Below, piece after piece: positions 1 to 10,204 of a DNA stretch of 64,000 bases. The translations under genes and the position numbers were made by a program. This stretch comes from Endotrypanum monterogeii (Eukaryota > Euglenozoa > Kinetoplastea > Trypanosomatida > Trypanosomatidae), in NCBI GenBank assembly GCA_000333855.2, contig CM007344.1:376598-440597 (forward strand), written 5' to 3'. Below the pieces are notes generated by a model. The model was not told where the DNA came from and ran no database searches. It saw only the letters and a list, made by a program, of their open reading frames with translations. Position 1 is the first letter of the stretch. Every line of letters begins with the position of its first letter.

Positions 1-1
1 C

Positions 2-3000
2 TGCGCCGGTGCCCTCTCGCTGACTCTCCGTCACCTGACCTTCTACGGCATTGAGCTGTACATGGATGAGATGTGCGACTTGCTGGACCCCGGTAAGCGA
101 CCAATCCAAGCTGTCGGCGACACAGGGGGACTGGAGGGGCTCTGCCAGCGCATCAATGAGGCTCGCGACTACCGCATTGGCGGCAGGCGGGGGGGAGCAA
201 ACTGCGGCCCCAAACAGACGAGCCGCACCGGGGGCGGCATGTCGATCACGTCTTTGGCCGACCTGCGTCGAGCGTACTCTCTTGCCCACAACAATCGCAT
301 CACGGCGCGCCACGCTCAAAATGATGCGAGTTCCCGCTCTCACGCCATTTTTCTTCTGCAGCTCAACTTTGATTTGATTGAGTCGACTGAGCCGCCGCAC
401 GGCGCGGCTCGTGGGAGAGCGACTGGAGAGGACGATAGAAGCCCTTCGGTGCCACCGCACTCGTCAGGGCATGTACAATGTGTTCATTCGTATGTCGCCA
501 TGGTGGACCTTGCCGGTTGCGAACGGGTAAAGCAGACCAAGGTTGAGGGTGCTGCCTTGCGTGAGGCGCAGTACATAAACAAATCGCTCTCAGCTATTTC
601 ATCGGTGGTGCTTTCACTGCACCATCACAATGCTCATGTGCCGTACCGCGACTCTAAGCTGACACGGCTGCTGCGGCCTTGCTTGGAGGGTGGTCGCGTA
701 CTTACTCTAGTGCATGTATCACCTTGTTCTAGTATCGAGACAGTGAACACGCTCAACTTTGCCGACCAGATTCGCCACACGCGAATCCCCACGCACAGAC
801 TCACCCCTTCTTCCTTGAAGCACCGCGAGCTGCTCGATGTGTTCGCAGACCTCATTGACCCGATGCAGGGGCAGTGGGAGGCGCAGGTGCATCGAGCCCA
901 AGTGCAGCTCAAACAGCTTTGTGCAGACGTACGACTTTCACACTTCTCGCGTGCCCTCGGCTCCCGTCCGCGCCGAGAAACTTTGAGGGACTCGCTTTCC
1001 AGCGACGTTGTCAGCGAACTCTCCGCAGCGTCTGAAGTAGACGATTTGCTTTCCATCTCCTCTGCTGCTGGGAGCCCAGAGGAGGGTCTCTCGCCTGTGA
1101 CGCAAAAGGGCACCGAGTTCGATCAATGCCGCTTTGCCCTGCGCGCAACGATGCAGCGCCTCATGGGGCCCATCTGCTCACATCATCGCGTCACTATGCG
1201 GGAGGCCGTGCGGGGGATCTGGCGTCAAAAGGAGCAGAGGGTGCTTCTTCACCAGGGGCGCATCCAGCAGCGCATCGACGAGATGCAGGCGGAGGTGCAA
1301 AGGTTGACGACGGCCAATGCCAAGCTGTCGAAGGAAAACAGCACCCCACTCCCACGAGACCCACACGCGCTAGAGCTGAGCCGTCGCATCCGGGAGAGCA
1401 CAGAGGAGCTGGGGGAGTACACCAAAGAGCAAGCAGCTCTCGTTTCTCTCACCACTGCCCTTCGTCAGCGCCTTGCTGCGCAGGATGACGTCGAAGCGGC
1501 GGTGGATGAGCAATTGGAGAATGTGCAGCACCGCATCTCGCAGGCTATGCGAACCCTTTCTGCCGCCGTCGCCGCTCATCCCCCTGGTGACCCACCATGT
1601 GGGGCGGGTGGGGCGTCACCCAAGGAGCCTACGCTGCCCACCGGCTCCTCGAGCACGACAGCTCTGGCGATGAACACCAATGACGACCCTGAGTTGCGCG
1701 ACATCGCACATCAGCAGCTGTCACTTGCTAAGGAGCTCGCGGCTTTGCGGCTCGAGACTGCTTGCTTTGAAATTGGGACTGGTCTCTGGGAGGGTCTGTG
1801 GGCTCGCGCCATGCGCAAAGAAATCATCACAGCTATGGAGGTGGAGGTGTTTGCGATGGAGCGTATTCTGCTTCATCCACAGGCGCTGGCCTTGATGATC
1901 ACGGCTGACTATACCGACGTGGATGGCGATGGCAGGTGCGTGGAGGAAACAAACGGGACTGCGTTGCCACAGTCGGCACGTTTTTCTGCTTATTCTGGAA
2001 ACGGTCTTGGGACTGTGCCACGCGGCGCACTCAGCACCCACGCCCTAGAAGCGAACCATGAAGGTACTGCTTCCCTGCGTCACTCGACACCAGACCCGTC
2101 GTCGCCTGAGGCCTCTCTCTCGACTCTTTGGGCGCGTCTGAACAACTACTTGCAGGGTGGGGCTGTGCCTGGCAACGAGTGCAACGGTGTCGCTGCGACG
2201 CAGGAGAAGGATAAAAAGGACGAGAAAGCCGCAACTGGCCAGGTCAGCCCTTTACGGCCGCAGTGCTCGCACCGCGACAGTACAATGGATGTTGCTGCAT
2301 CGGCTGCTATGGACAGGTTTACCGGTTCTCCCGCGGAGGAGGGTAGTCCCCTCGCGTCGAGCAGCGAGGGCCTGGGTCTGCGCAGTGCGCTCGCTGCTGG
2401 TTCCTGTGCTGGTGCCGTACCCGCGCCGTCGCTACGCAAAGTGGCTGAGGAGCCGGGACCAAACCCATTGATGGTACTGGTGACTGAGGAGCAGCGGGGC
2501 CAGTCCTTAGAGCGGTCGGCCTCTGCCTCATACACCCAGTCATCGCGCCATAACAGCGGTGCTGCCGCTCTGCTGGCGGCGCTGACCCCATTGTCACTCT
2601 CGGGCTCCTATGAGGAAGAGCAGGTGTTCCAGGAGGCGTGTCTGCAGATACTCTTACGAGAGGGTATTCCATGTGAGGTGTGCTGCTTGGGTGAGTCTGC
2701 TAGTTACACTCTCGAGCATTACATTTTGCCCAGCAGCGCTGATGCACCCCTTGTGGCGGAGGATGAGCACGAGGAGTCAACATCAAACTTGTTTGCCGCG
2801 CCGGTCCGCTATCACATCGCGGCGACCGTTCCCCCCTGCGTACCAGAAGAACGCTCGGGTGCTTACGTGCTATCCTCGGCGCGCAGGAGGGCGAGCGTAG
2901 CTACAGGGAATCACTCATCACCAGTTGAGCCGTTGGAGCGTCCTGACGGGCTAAAGGACGCTTGCGTTTGCACAACTCGTCAGGGTCGTCTGCGACTCGT

Positions 3001-5857
3001 GCGCGTGCCACGCCGTCCAAACGCCTACGTGCTGGAGTTTGTGTACTCTCACCAAGCGCTTCCACTAGCACCAAGGCTGCAGGCCGCACTGCTGGGAAAG
3101 CCAGAGGAGGCCTTCACCATGAATCCTGGAAAGACGAATCTGGAGCAGATGGTAGATGCTCTCCCTTCAGTGCAGGGAGCTGCAGGTAGAGGTGGTGGCG
3201 CTGGGGGCAGCAGCAACAACAGCAGCACCATCCGATCACAGGGTCCACACCGTGAGCACCGCCTTTTCTCAATCCCACTGTCGGAACCTACCCTTCACTT
3301 AAACCTGCACGTTTTGGAGGAGGGGATACCGAACATGACAACGCCGGTGGCAGCTACTATGTCTCCGCTAACCGGTGGTGAGTTTCCCGATGTCGCAAGC
3401 TCCTGTATGGAAGACCTCATGTCTCCATCCCTTTCCTCATCATCTCCTGCGTTGTGCGTCGCCCGGCGGCTGGAGGGCGGTCCACAGATCGTGGTGGAGG
3501 TGCGCGGTGTACCTCTGACAGCCTCAACGTCTCGATCGGCCATCAGTGTAACTGCGAAGAAGACAGTCAAGTCTAGAAGGCATCAGCAGCTTCATTCTTC
3601 ACACCGAGCATCTTCCAAGGCAGGTGCGACGGCAGGAGTCACTTTTTTGGGTGGAAAGGTGCAACCTGCAACCGGCAGCAGTCCCCACCGAAATTCCCAG
3701 CCCTCCCAGGGTGGAGCAACGTCCTCGGCGCCAACAGTTTCGACGGGGCCTGCAGCGGCAGCCTGGAGCAGCTTCGTGCTGGCCAAGCGGCTCGGCAATG
3801 GTGGGGAGCTGATCCTGCCGTCCTCATGCATTTTATCAAACACCGGCTGTTGTTCGCTGGTGCTACGCTTTCCAGCTCCTCTGTTCGTCTCCACTTCACG
3901 TGTAGAGAAGGTGGAGGCGGTGATCGGTGCGCTCTGCAGCATTTTGCGTCCCCCACCGACAACAGCGGAAGGGCGGGGGTCGTCGTCGTCTCTTGTCAGG
4001 CGAGAGGGTAGCGCGCGGCGACGCCTTTCCAACTCTGCTGTATCCACCTCCGCTCGTGGTGCAGAGACGGCTGGTAGTGTCAATGGAAGCCGACAGCGCA
4101 ACAGCTTGGCGCAGTTACCCGTACGTAGAGCATTTCCGTCGCCGGACCTGAAGGTGGTGCGCTACGCTCACGTCCCGTACACCATGTTCTCGACCGTTGC
4201 CGGTGTGCCCCCTACCACTCCCCTTGTGGGGGAAAGCCTGACGAACAGCAACGAAGGCCTCAGCCACAACCCCAAAGTGCCCAGTGGCCCCCACATATCG
4301 GTTGACAACACTGCAGCGTTACCTCTGAGACCGTTATCGATGACACGCAGTGATTCACTAGACGGTCTGGGGGTCACGAATGGAGGCGTTCTGGGTCACG
4401 CTTTGCAGAGCAGCTGTAGTCCTTCATATGAACATCAGTCTCCCCCAGGTACTCCATCCATTCCACATGCGCCATCCCATGTTGACTTCTCTAAAGGTGA
4501 TTCGGGGATTTCCCGAGGCAGCTCGCAGCTGATCGCCCCAACGGTGCCCTTGCTTGATGAGCAGAGTGGTGCGACCTTGCAAGTACAGTTTTACTGGATA
4601 CCAACGCCTCTGAACATCACGCCATCTTGTCTGTCGGCAAGCCGCAAGGACAGCGGTGGCGCAGACTGCGGCGGCAACCACGATGATGGAGCAGGGAGGC
4701 GGCTCGGAGCCGGAGTGGAGAGTCGTGCCACCGGTAGTGGTCGCTCTTGTCATTCAAGCGCGCTTGTCGCAACCGCCACGGCGAGTGCATCGGGAGTTGT
4801 GGAGACTGAGACGAGCTCGATCGTGCGTGCACAGGTGCAGATTGCACTTTCCATGCTCGCGCATCTATCGCATGTATGCATAGGTGGTCGTCCTGCTGGG
4901 GATGCCGCCAACGATGGGTTCAACACCTCTACTTTGGCACTGGCCCCAACGATCAAAGAGAGCTTTGCCGCACACAAGGCGCGGCAGCAGTCGATCTGGG
5001 GAGGAGGGGTGCGCCCACAAGGCTGCCCAGGGACGGAGGGCGCACAATTTTACCACGCAGTTGCTGTCGCTTTTCATCTGCGGCAACTGGACACGTACCG
5101 TCAGCGAATTCGATGTCTGTTCCGTCAGCAGTTGTACGACGCCGAGGATGTCAACGGCGATGATGTGGCATCGCCCGCACCACAGTCGTGGCTCACTGGC
5201 GAGCTTGGGCGCGGCGCATACCTGCGCGATGTGCAGGGTGAGGTGAAGCGCATCATCGGGCTTCCGACATCGACTTTCTTCGGCAGCGTTAGCGGTGGTG
5301 CAGCTTTGTCGCTTGGTGTGTCGACTGGCAGGCATACAAAAAATGATGATGCCGATGCACGCTCCTCGCTGTTGGAGTCCGAAGGCGGTGATGCTGCGCC
5401 CGACACGCAGGTGACGGTTGCCGATGCACGTGAGGCGTGTACTACTGCGGTGCCGTGGAGTGTGTGGCAGTGGGCCTATCGCTGGTTTCCGTTGAGACAG
5501 CTCTTGCAGGGGGACTCGATCAGCAGTCTGGGCAGCGGCGATGCTCACCGCACCGATCGTCTTCCTATTCCCAAGGCCGAGGCGGCAGCCGCTTGGCTGC
5601 CTTCCGCGGTTCGAAGCGGGGGCGGTGCAGGGTCGTCGATGGCGGCATCCTCGTCTCTCCCCGGTTTCTGCTCCATGCCAGACTCATCGGTGTTTGCCGC
5701 GACCGCCTCCTCGAGTTCCGACGAGGAGTTTGTGGCAGGGGGTGATTGGCTGACGGAGGCAAAGCTGGCGGCGCGTTCAAAGAGGGTGTGGTTTCAAGAC
5801 GTACTCGCCGATGCGGTGCCTTATTACCTTGAGAGTTGTGCCTCAGCTGGTCTTTAG
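2..5857 (+). CDS. Kinesin heavy-chain-like motor protein, 5' end outside the window
   Basis: This is the C-terminal part of a kinesin, a microtubule motor ATPase. The frame is open from base 2, so the P-loop and real start lie upstream; the ATG at 62 is internal. Visible motor motifs are an FYGIELYMDEMCDLLD segment, switch I SSRSH (about 329-343), switch II DLAGCE (506-523, where most kinesins have DLAGSE), and the YINKSLSAI and VPYRDSKLTRLL motifs that follow. The motor ends near base 800. A predicted coiled coil covers roughly 1215-1560 and is rich in Glu, Gln, Arg and Leu heptads. The remaining 1,400 or so residues are Ser/Gly/Ala-rich with scattered structured islands (about 2600-3070, 4560-5250) that I cannot assign. 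The motor family is certain; the subfamily and cargo are unknown. Confidence 0.9.
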   Translation, partial: CAGALSLTLRHLTFYGIELYMDEMCDLLDPGKRPIQAVGDTGGLEGLCQRINEARDYRIGGRRGGANCGPKQTSRTGGGMSITSLADLRRAYSLAHNNRITARHAQNDASSRSHAIFLLQLNFDLIESTEPPHGAARGRATGEDDRSPSVPPHSSGHVQCVHSYVAMVDLAGCERVKQTKVEGAALREAQYINKSLSAISSVVLSLHHHNAHVPYRDSKLTRLLRPCLEGGRVLTLVHVSPCSSIETVNTLNFADQIRHTRIPTHRLTPSSLKHRELLDVFADLIDPMQGQWEAQVHRAQVQLKQLCADVRLSHFSRALGSRPRRETLRDSLSSDVVSELSAASEVDDLLSISSAAGSPEEGLSPVTQKGTEFDQCRFALRATMQRLMGPICSHHRVTMREAVRGIWRQKEQRVLLHQGRIQQRIDEMQAEVQRLTTANAKLSKENSTPLPRDPHALELSRRIRESTEELGEYTKEQAALVSLTTALRQRLAAQDDVEAAVDEQLENVQHRISQAMRTLSAAVAAHPPGDPPCGAGGASPKEPTLPTGSSSTTALAMNTNDDPELRDIAHQQLSLAKELAALRLETACFEIGTGLWEGLWARAMRKEIITAMEVEVFAMERILLHPQALALMITADYTDVDGDGRCVEETNGTALPQSARFSAYSGNGLGTVPRGALSTHALEANHEGTASLRHSTPDPSSPEASLSTLWARLNNYLQGGAVPGNECNGVAATQEKDKKDEKAATGQVSPLRPQCSHRDSTMDVAASAAMDRFTGSPAEEGSPLASSSEGLGLRSALAAGSCAGAVPAPSLRKVAEEPGPNPLMVLVTEEQRGQSLERSASASYTQSSRHNSGAAALLAALTPLSLSGSYEEEQVFQEACLQILLREGIPCEVCCLGESASYTLEHYILPSSADAPLVAEDEHEESTSNLFAAPVRYHIAATVPPCVPEERSGAYVLSSARRRASVATGNHSSPVEPLERPDGLKDACVCTTRQGRLRLVRVPRRPNAYVLEFVYSHQALPLAPRLQAALLGKPEEAFTMNPGKTNLEQMVDALPSVQGAAGRGGGAGGSSNNSSTIRSQGPHREHRLFSIPLSEPTLHLNLHVLEEGIPNMTTPVAATMSPLTGGEFPDVASSCMEDLMSPSLSSSSPALCVARRLEGGPQIVVEVRGVPLTASTSRSAISVTAKKTVKSRRHQQLHSSHRASSKAGATAGVTFLGGKVQPATGSSPHRNSQPSQGGATSSAPTVSTGPAAAAWSSFVLAKRLGNGGELILPSSCILSNTGCCSLVLRFPAPLFVSTSRVEKVEAVIGALCSILRPPPTTAEGRGSSSSLVRREGSARRRLSNSAVSTSARGAETAGSVNGSRQRNSLAQLPVRRAFPSPDLKVVRYAHVPYTMFSTVAGVPPTTPLVGESLTNSNEGLSHNPKVPSGPHISVDNTAALPLRPLSMTRSDSLDGLGVTNGGVLGHALQSSCSPSYEHQSPPGTPSIPHAPSHVDFSKGDSGISRGSSQLIAPTVPLLDEQSGATLQVQFYWIPTPLNITPSCLSASRKDSGGADCGGNHDDGAGRRLGAGVESRATGSGRSCHSSALVATATASASGVVETETSSIVRAQVQIALSMLAHLSHVCIGGRPAGDAANDGFNTSTLALAPTIKESFAAHKARQQSIWGGGVRPQGCPGTEGAQFYHAVAVAFHLRQLDTYRQRIRCLFRQQLYDAEDVNGDDVASPAPQSWLTGELGRGAYLRDVQGEVKRIIGLPTSTFFGSVSGGAALSLGVSTGRHTKNDDADARSSLLESEGGDAAPDTQVTVADAREACTTAVPWSVWQWAYRWFPLRQLLQGDSISSLGSGDAHRTDRLPIPKAEAAAAWLPSAVRSGGGAGSSMAASSSLPGFCSMPDSSVFAATASSSSDEEFVAGGDWLTEAKLAARSKRVWFQDVLADAVPYYLESCASAGL

Positions 5858-6519
5858 ACGAGGGGGCAACAAGGAGAATATATTTCTCAGTAGAATCGGA
5901 GCACCGTCAAGTGGTGTGTGTATGTATGTGTGTCAGTATCTGTGCCGGTGTGCGTCCATGTGTGAGTGTCCCGTCAGAGGGCCCCTTCCTCCCCTTTTCC
6001 CTTCCCTGTTCTCTCATTTGATATAAGAAGTATTTTTGCATGAGCGCTGGCTTTCTGCCTTCCCCCCCTCATACCCGCTCAACCCTTCCATGGTGTACGT
6101 GGTCGTGTGTCTGTGCGCGCGTGTGTTTGTCTGTCACTGACCCCAGCAGAGCGCTTTCCTCATCGTCTGTGTTTACACTTGTCGCTGTTGAGGGTTTTCG
6201 CGGAGCTCCCCAGTCCTTCGCCCCCCCTCCCCTCTCTCTCTCTCTCCCTCCTACCGGGGACACGGAAGTGCCTTCGCAGAGGAGGTGGAAGGGGGGGGGA
6301 GAGAGAGGAGAGGAGCACAGGTCAGGGCCAGGTATTCGATAATGCTACAGTTTTTTATCGAAAGAATCTTCTTATCCACACCATTGCCCTCCACAGCTCC
6401 CATTCTGTATCTGTTGCTTTACTGGGCACATCTTCTGTTGGGTTTTGCCCCTCCAAATGCCCTTACACATACACGCATCTACATGTATTTATTTATATGG
6501 CCAGGGTCAGGTATCGTGT

Positions 6520-6559
<40 letters not shown>

Positions 6560-6595
6560 TACACACGAAAAAAAAAGGTGGGGTAAGGCGATAAC
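5858..6595 (+). other. Intergenic region between kinesin and the 928-aa gene
   Basis: No convincing gene. It opens with a TG-rich stretch (about 5912-5970), passes through pyrimidine-rich blocks including a CT tract near 6228-6252, and ends with an (AC)n microsatellite shortly before the next ATG. It probably holds the kinesin 3' UTR and the splice acceptor of the next gene. Confidence 0.7.
6521..6554 (+). repeat. (AC)17 microsatellite
   Basis: A pure AC run of 34 bases, continuing imperfectly (ATACAT then ACACAC) to about 6566. It ends about 40 bases before the start codon at 6596. Confidence 0.95.
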
Positions 6596-9382
6596 ATGTT
6601 CACGAATGCCAGTGAAACCCGTTCCCTCATCGCGGTGCGCAGGTTTTGCCCAAGCAGCAGTGGGGATAGTGATAGCAGCGACAGCGATGTCGAAATGCGA
6701 GGGAGATTGTCGGGGGGTGTGGGTGGCGTGAGTGAGGCTACCACAACGCAGGCACACCTCATGGATGCCTCGGAGAAAGCCTTGCCGCTGACCGTTGGTG
6801 TCACCACATTTCCTCGTGCGAGGGAGTCCTCGAGCTCGCTGGAGCTTTCAACCCTCTCCCTGCAGGGGTCACCGCACCCTGCTCGGTCAGCGCTGGCGCC
6901 AGAACTCGGGAGGCCCATGCCATTTGCCGCCGCGCCGAAGAATTTGCCGGGTGACGAGACAAGAAGCAGCGACAGGGGCAGTAGTACCCCTGGGAACGAA
7001 TTCGATGTCGACAATCCCCAGCACGGCGATGGCGGCACTGCGCAGAGGAGGCAGCGAATGGAGAATAGCGCTTCGCCTCTCAGAGTAGTGTCTACCTCGC
7101 CGACTTCACATCCTAAAAAAAAGGAGGCCATACAGTCTAGTCTAGGCGTATCTGTTCCTGCGGCGGTGGCCACAGCTCTATCGACAGTTGCCTTGGACTC
7201 ACCGGCAACTCACATTGATGCAGTACCATCACCATCGCCTGTCATGGACTTGCTAAAGCGGAAGAAAGCTTTGCCAACTCCAGCCATTGGGGACATTGCA
7301 CTCACCACCCCCCTCACCTACTCGTCACCTGAAGCCGCGGCGAATGCGTCTCGACCTGTGATCTGTATGAATGCCACAGATATGCCGAGTGCTCAGGCCT
7401 CGCCTTTGGTTTCTGCTCTGGCCCCGTTGGCCCAAACCAGCATGGGACCGGCACCAACGGATCTTGACCTTACTGTTGCAGCCGCTGCTGCACCAGCGCA
7501 TCGTAGCAGTCTGAAGGAGTTCCCACAAGAATCTCACTGGTCGAGTACTGGTTCTTTAGAGTCACCGAGCAGGGATTCTGTGGCTGGTCTGGCGGCGCCG
7601 AGCTCACCGACCCCTTCGAGTGACGTCACGGATGTGATGTCAAACGGGCAGATTGCCAGTGCGACCAGCCCCCAAGATACTTTCAGGGGTGTCGCTAATG
7701 CCGCATCGAGTATTTCCAGGCGGACACTCAACGTGCCGCTCACCTCGAGCGAAATGGTGAACACGCGACAAATTTCCTCGTTGCCGTCGAAGTCTTTTTC
7801 AACTACCGGAGGGCCACACACTGCTGCTTCTGCCACTCCAGCTACTCGACACGATGATGCAGGTGCGGCGTTCTCTGTTGCGTCCACATCCGCCTTGGCT
7901 GCAATGCCTGATGATGGTGGCAGTGCTTCGAATGGCGGCAACCCGGATCCATGCGACTCGGGGAGTGTTGTGTACAACCGCGTGAGCGCGCACCGTCTCG
8001 GCACTGTGCTGTCCCGAGTGTTCGAGGCCCCATCGCGTTCTACACGGCGCGCTCTCCCCACCGAGCACACATCTTCTTGCGTCGCTGGTGCTGCTGCGAC
8101 TGAGTCACCGGCTATCGCAGAGGGGGCTTTCCACCCACCCCAAGAGTCGTCCGAGAAGCCCCCTGTGATAACGAAAAGACTACTCGCAGCAGGTGCGCTG
8201 GAAGTGGAGGAGCCTAAGGGGGCTTTCTCCATCTCTCTGACTTTTGGAGGGTTGCCGACTCGGCCTCATCGACAAGCACCTCGGCTTCCAGGGCCGACGC
8301 ACACTGCTGCTTTCTCCCCTTCCCTCATAGTAAAGGAAACATATCCACCAGGACAGCTTGGCACCTCTCCCGTGACGAGTGTGCTACCAATAGGGGGAAA
8401 TGATCTAAAGGCAGGGCAACCAGATGTCGTTAGTGTGCAGGAATCACTCAAGTCTCCATCGCTGCGTACATCACCGCCTTCACCACCACAGGCATCTTCG
8501 ACGGTGTGCATACCATCTGCTGCTGCTTCTGGAGGTGATGTGGCGCCAACATTTTTGTCAAGTTCTGCTATAGCGGCTGCAGCTCAGCGACAGCGGGAGG
8601 CAGTTTTGATCATCTATGATGATTGCGTGCCTCCTTCCAGGCGACGGGCGAAGCGCGGGGCGCTCCCTCTCACTCACCAACCTGGTGCGGGGGTGCTTAG
8701 AAGTTGGATGGTGACATCTCTCCTGGGCAGACTTCGGAGGGAAGCCCTCCAGGAGGGGAGAGATGTTGCTGATGATGTACTTGGCTGTCGTCCCGTCTTG
8801 CGCATCGGCGGTGGTGCTTCGTGGCGCGCAGATCATGTGGATTGCGTTCGTGTAGGTCATCCTCTTGGTGGCGAGTCTGTCGGCGATTTCGACCCCCGAG
8901 GAGTCTTGGGCGAGAAGGGTATCACTGCTCCCGCTGATCTGAACCGTAGGGCTGTGCTCCACCGCTCCTCTGGTGCACCGGCAGGACATGGCGGCGAGTC
9001 TCCACGGGACGCAGGTGAGGACCGACCAGTGAAGGTGTCGAGGCATCGCATTAACAATGACACCGTACAGCAAATCTTCAGCGAGATGCAGAGGCAGCAG
9101 CGATGGAGCCTGGGTGCCGACTTCTGCGCTCCCAGTACAAAACATAGGGAAGCGATGTCGCGTGTCGACGTACATGCACTTGGGCAGCGCTCGCTGACCT
9201 CGAGGGATGTCAGGGCCGCGCGCGAGGACGTCTGTATCGTCTCGCCGTCGCTTGCTGATGTTTCATTCCCCGCATCCACTGTCATCTCTAATGTGCCTCA
9301 AGGCGTCCATGAGGCAGTGAATGTGGATTTGCTCAATTTTCCCCGCTTACGCACTAAGCAGCAGCAGTACCGCTTCCGTTAA
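6596..9382 (+). CDS. Hypothetical Ser/Pro/Ala-rich protein, 928 aa
   Basis: I do not recognise this gene. It is one uninterrupted frame of 928 codons with trypanosomatid-like codon use. The N-terminus has an acidic serine patch (GDSDSSDSDVE, about residues 23-33) typical of casein-kinase-2 sites. Residues 60-640 are low complexity and probably disordered. A more conserved-looking C-terminus starts near residue 660 (EAVLIIYDDCVPPSRRRAKRG), and the last 110 residues contain a predicted amphipathic stretch (NNDTVQQIFSEMQRQQRW). No signal peptide, membrane span or catalytic motif is seen. The ATG at 6596 is the first in frame; a downstream Met at residue 33 is an alternative start. Coding status is likely from length and composition; function is unknown. 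Confidence 0.75.
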   Translation: MFTNASETRSLIAVRRFCPSSSGDSDSSDSDVEMRGRLSGGVGGVSEATTTQAHLMDASEKALPLTVGVTTFPRARESSSSLELSTLSLQGSPHPARSALAPELGRPMPFAAAPKNLPGDETRSSDRGSSTPGNEFDVDNPQHGDGGTAQRRQRMENSASPLRVVSTSPTSHPKKKEAIQSSLGVSVPAAVATALSTVALDSPATHIDAVPSPSPVMDLLKRKKALPTPAIGDIALTTPLTYSSPEAAANASRPVICMNATDMPSAQASPLVSALAPLAQTSMGPAPTDLDLTVAAAAAPAHRSSLKEFPQESHWSSTGSLESPSRDSVAGLAAPSSPTPSSDVTDVMSNGQIASATSPQDTFRGVANAASSISRRTLNVPLTSSEMVNTRQISSLPSKSFSTTGGPHTAASATPATRHDDAGAAFSVASTSALAAMPDDGGSASNGGNPDPCDSGSVVYNRVSAHRLGTVLSRVFEAPSRSTRRALPTEHTSSCVAGAAATESPAIAEGAFHPPQESSEKPPVITKRLLAAGALEVEEPKGAFSISLTFGGLPTRPHRQAPRLPGPTHTAAFSPSLIVKETYPPGQLGTSPVTSVLPIGGNDLKAGQPDVVSVQESLKSPSLRTSPPSPPQASSTVCIPSAAASGGDVAPTFLSSSAIAAAAQRQREAVLIIYDDCVPPSRRRAKRGALPLTHQPGAGVLRSWMVTSLLGRLRREALQEGRDVADDVLGCRPVLRIGGGASWRADHVDCVRVGHPLGGESVGDFDPRGVLGEKGITAPADLNRRAVLHRSSGAPAGHGGESPRDAGEDRPVKVSRHRINNDTVQQIFSEMQRQQRWSLGADFCAPSTKHREAMSRVDVHALGQRSLTSRDVRAAREDVCIVSPSLADVSFPASTVISNVPQGVHEAVNVDLLNFPRLRTKQQQYRFR

Positions 9383-10158
9383 AGAAGGCCCCGCATTGAC
9401 CACAACTGCAGTCACCACTGTCGAGGTGGTGCTTTGTGCTTGCTGAAACCGAACTTGTCTTTATTCACCTTTTTTTTTTTGCTTCAAAACATGGAAGTGA
9501 TTCCTGAAGCTTCTCGGGGATACCTTGGGGGACTAGGGGTTTGCCAATGCGCACCCCTTGTTCGGGGGACGATCTCCTGTCTCCGTTCTTTCTCTGTACT
9601 CACCCTTTTTCCTTTTCTAGCGGAAGACGACGAATGTTAGCCCGCCTGCTGACCGTGATCAGAAATTTAACCGCTCCCTCAAAAGGAAACCAGCATATAA
9701 CATGGCACAGGTTAGTATATACACGCGCGCCATCTCACTTCCCCCCCCCCCAAAGCAACAGCGATGACGACGTGTAAGTTATGCCGTGAATGCGTCCGAC
9801 TGACAAGGATGCGGGAGTGAGAAACCTCTCACCCTTCCCGTGCAGACAAAGACATCACCGCCTCCGCTGTCGCCTATTCATGCCCCCCATGTGTTACCTA
9901 CTACATCTTTTGAGATATTTTATAATTCCCTCTTCGTGTTTCGGAAGCAACTAGACACCCCTCAAAAACAACAACAACAAAAAATGTACACGGTGTGCAT
10001 GTTCGAGTGTGTGCGCATGATCAGAAAGTCCGAGTATCACTGCTTCTCCTTTCTCTCCTAGCTGACAAGTCGGTGGTGCACAACTAGAGTGTTGCAATCG
10101 CAGGGGGGAGAGGGCAGCAAGAGGCTTTAGAAAGTGCCACGTACAAGCAGCGCTTTCT

Positions 10159-10159
<1 letters not shown>

Positions 10160-10194
<35 letters not shown>
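10160..10194 (+). repeat. Poly-C tract of 35 bases next to an assembly gap
   Basis: An uninterrupted run of C that ends in the N run. On the other strand it is a G35 tract with strong quadruplex potential, a likely reason for the failed assembly. Confidence 0.9.
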
Positions 10195-10204
10195 NNNNNN
10201 NNNN
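10195..10204. other. Assembly gap (10 N)
   Basis: Ten N bases, probably a placeholder for a gap of unknown size. After the gap the sequence resumes C-rich to about 10240 and is followed by a 17-base poly-A at 10244-10260. Confidence 0.98.

Noticed and set aside
4865..5548. Long antisense frames inside coding regions (for example this one and 7534-8232)
   Set aside because: GC-rich coding DNA commonly leaves open antisense frames; all gene evidence is on the + strand.
6107..6586. 159-codon frame before the 928-aa gene
   Set aside because: It is made of CT and CA repeats and ends inside the microsatellite.
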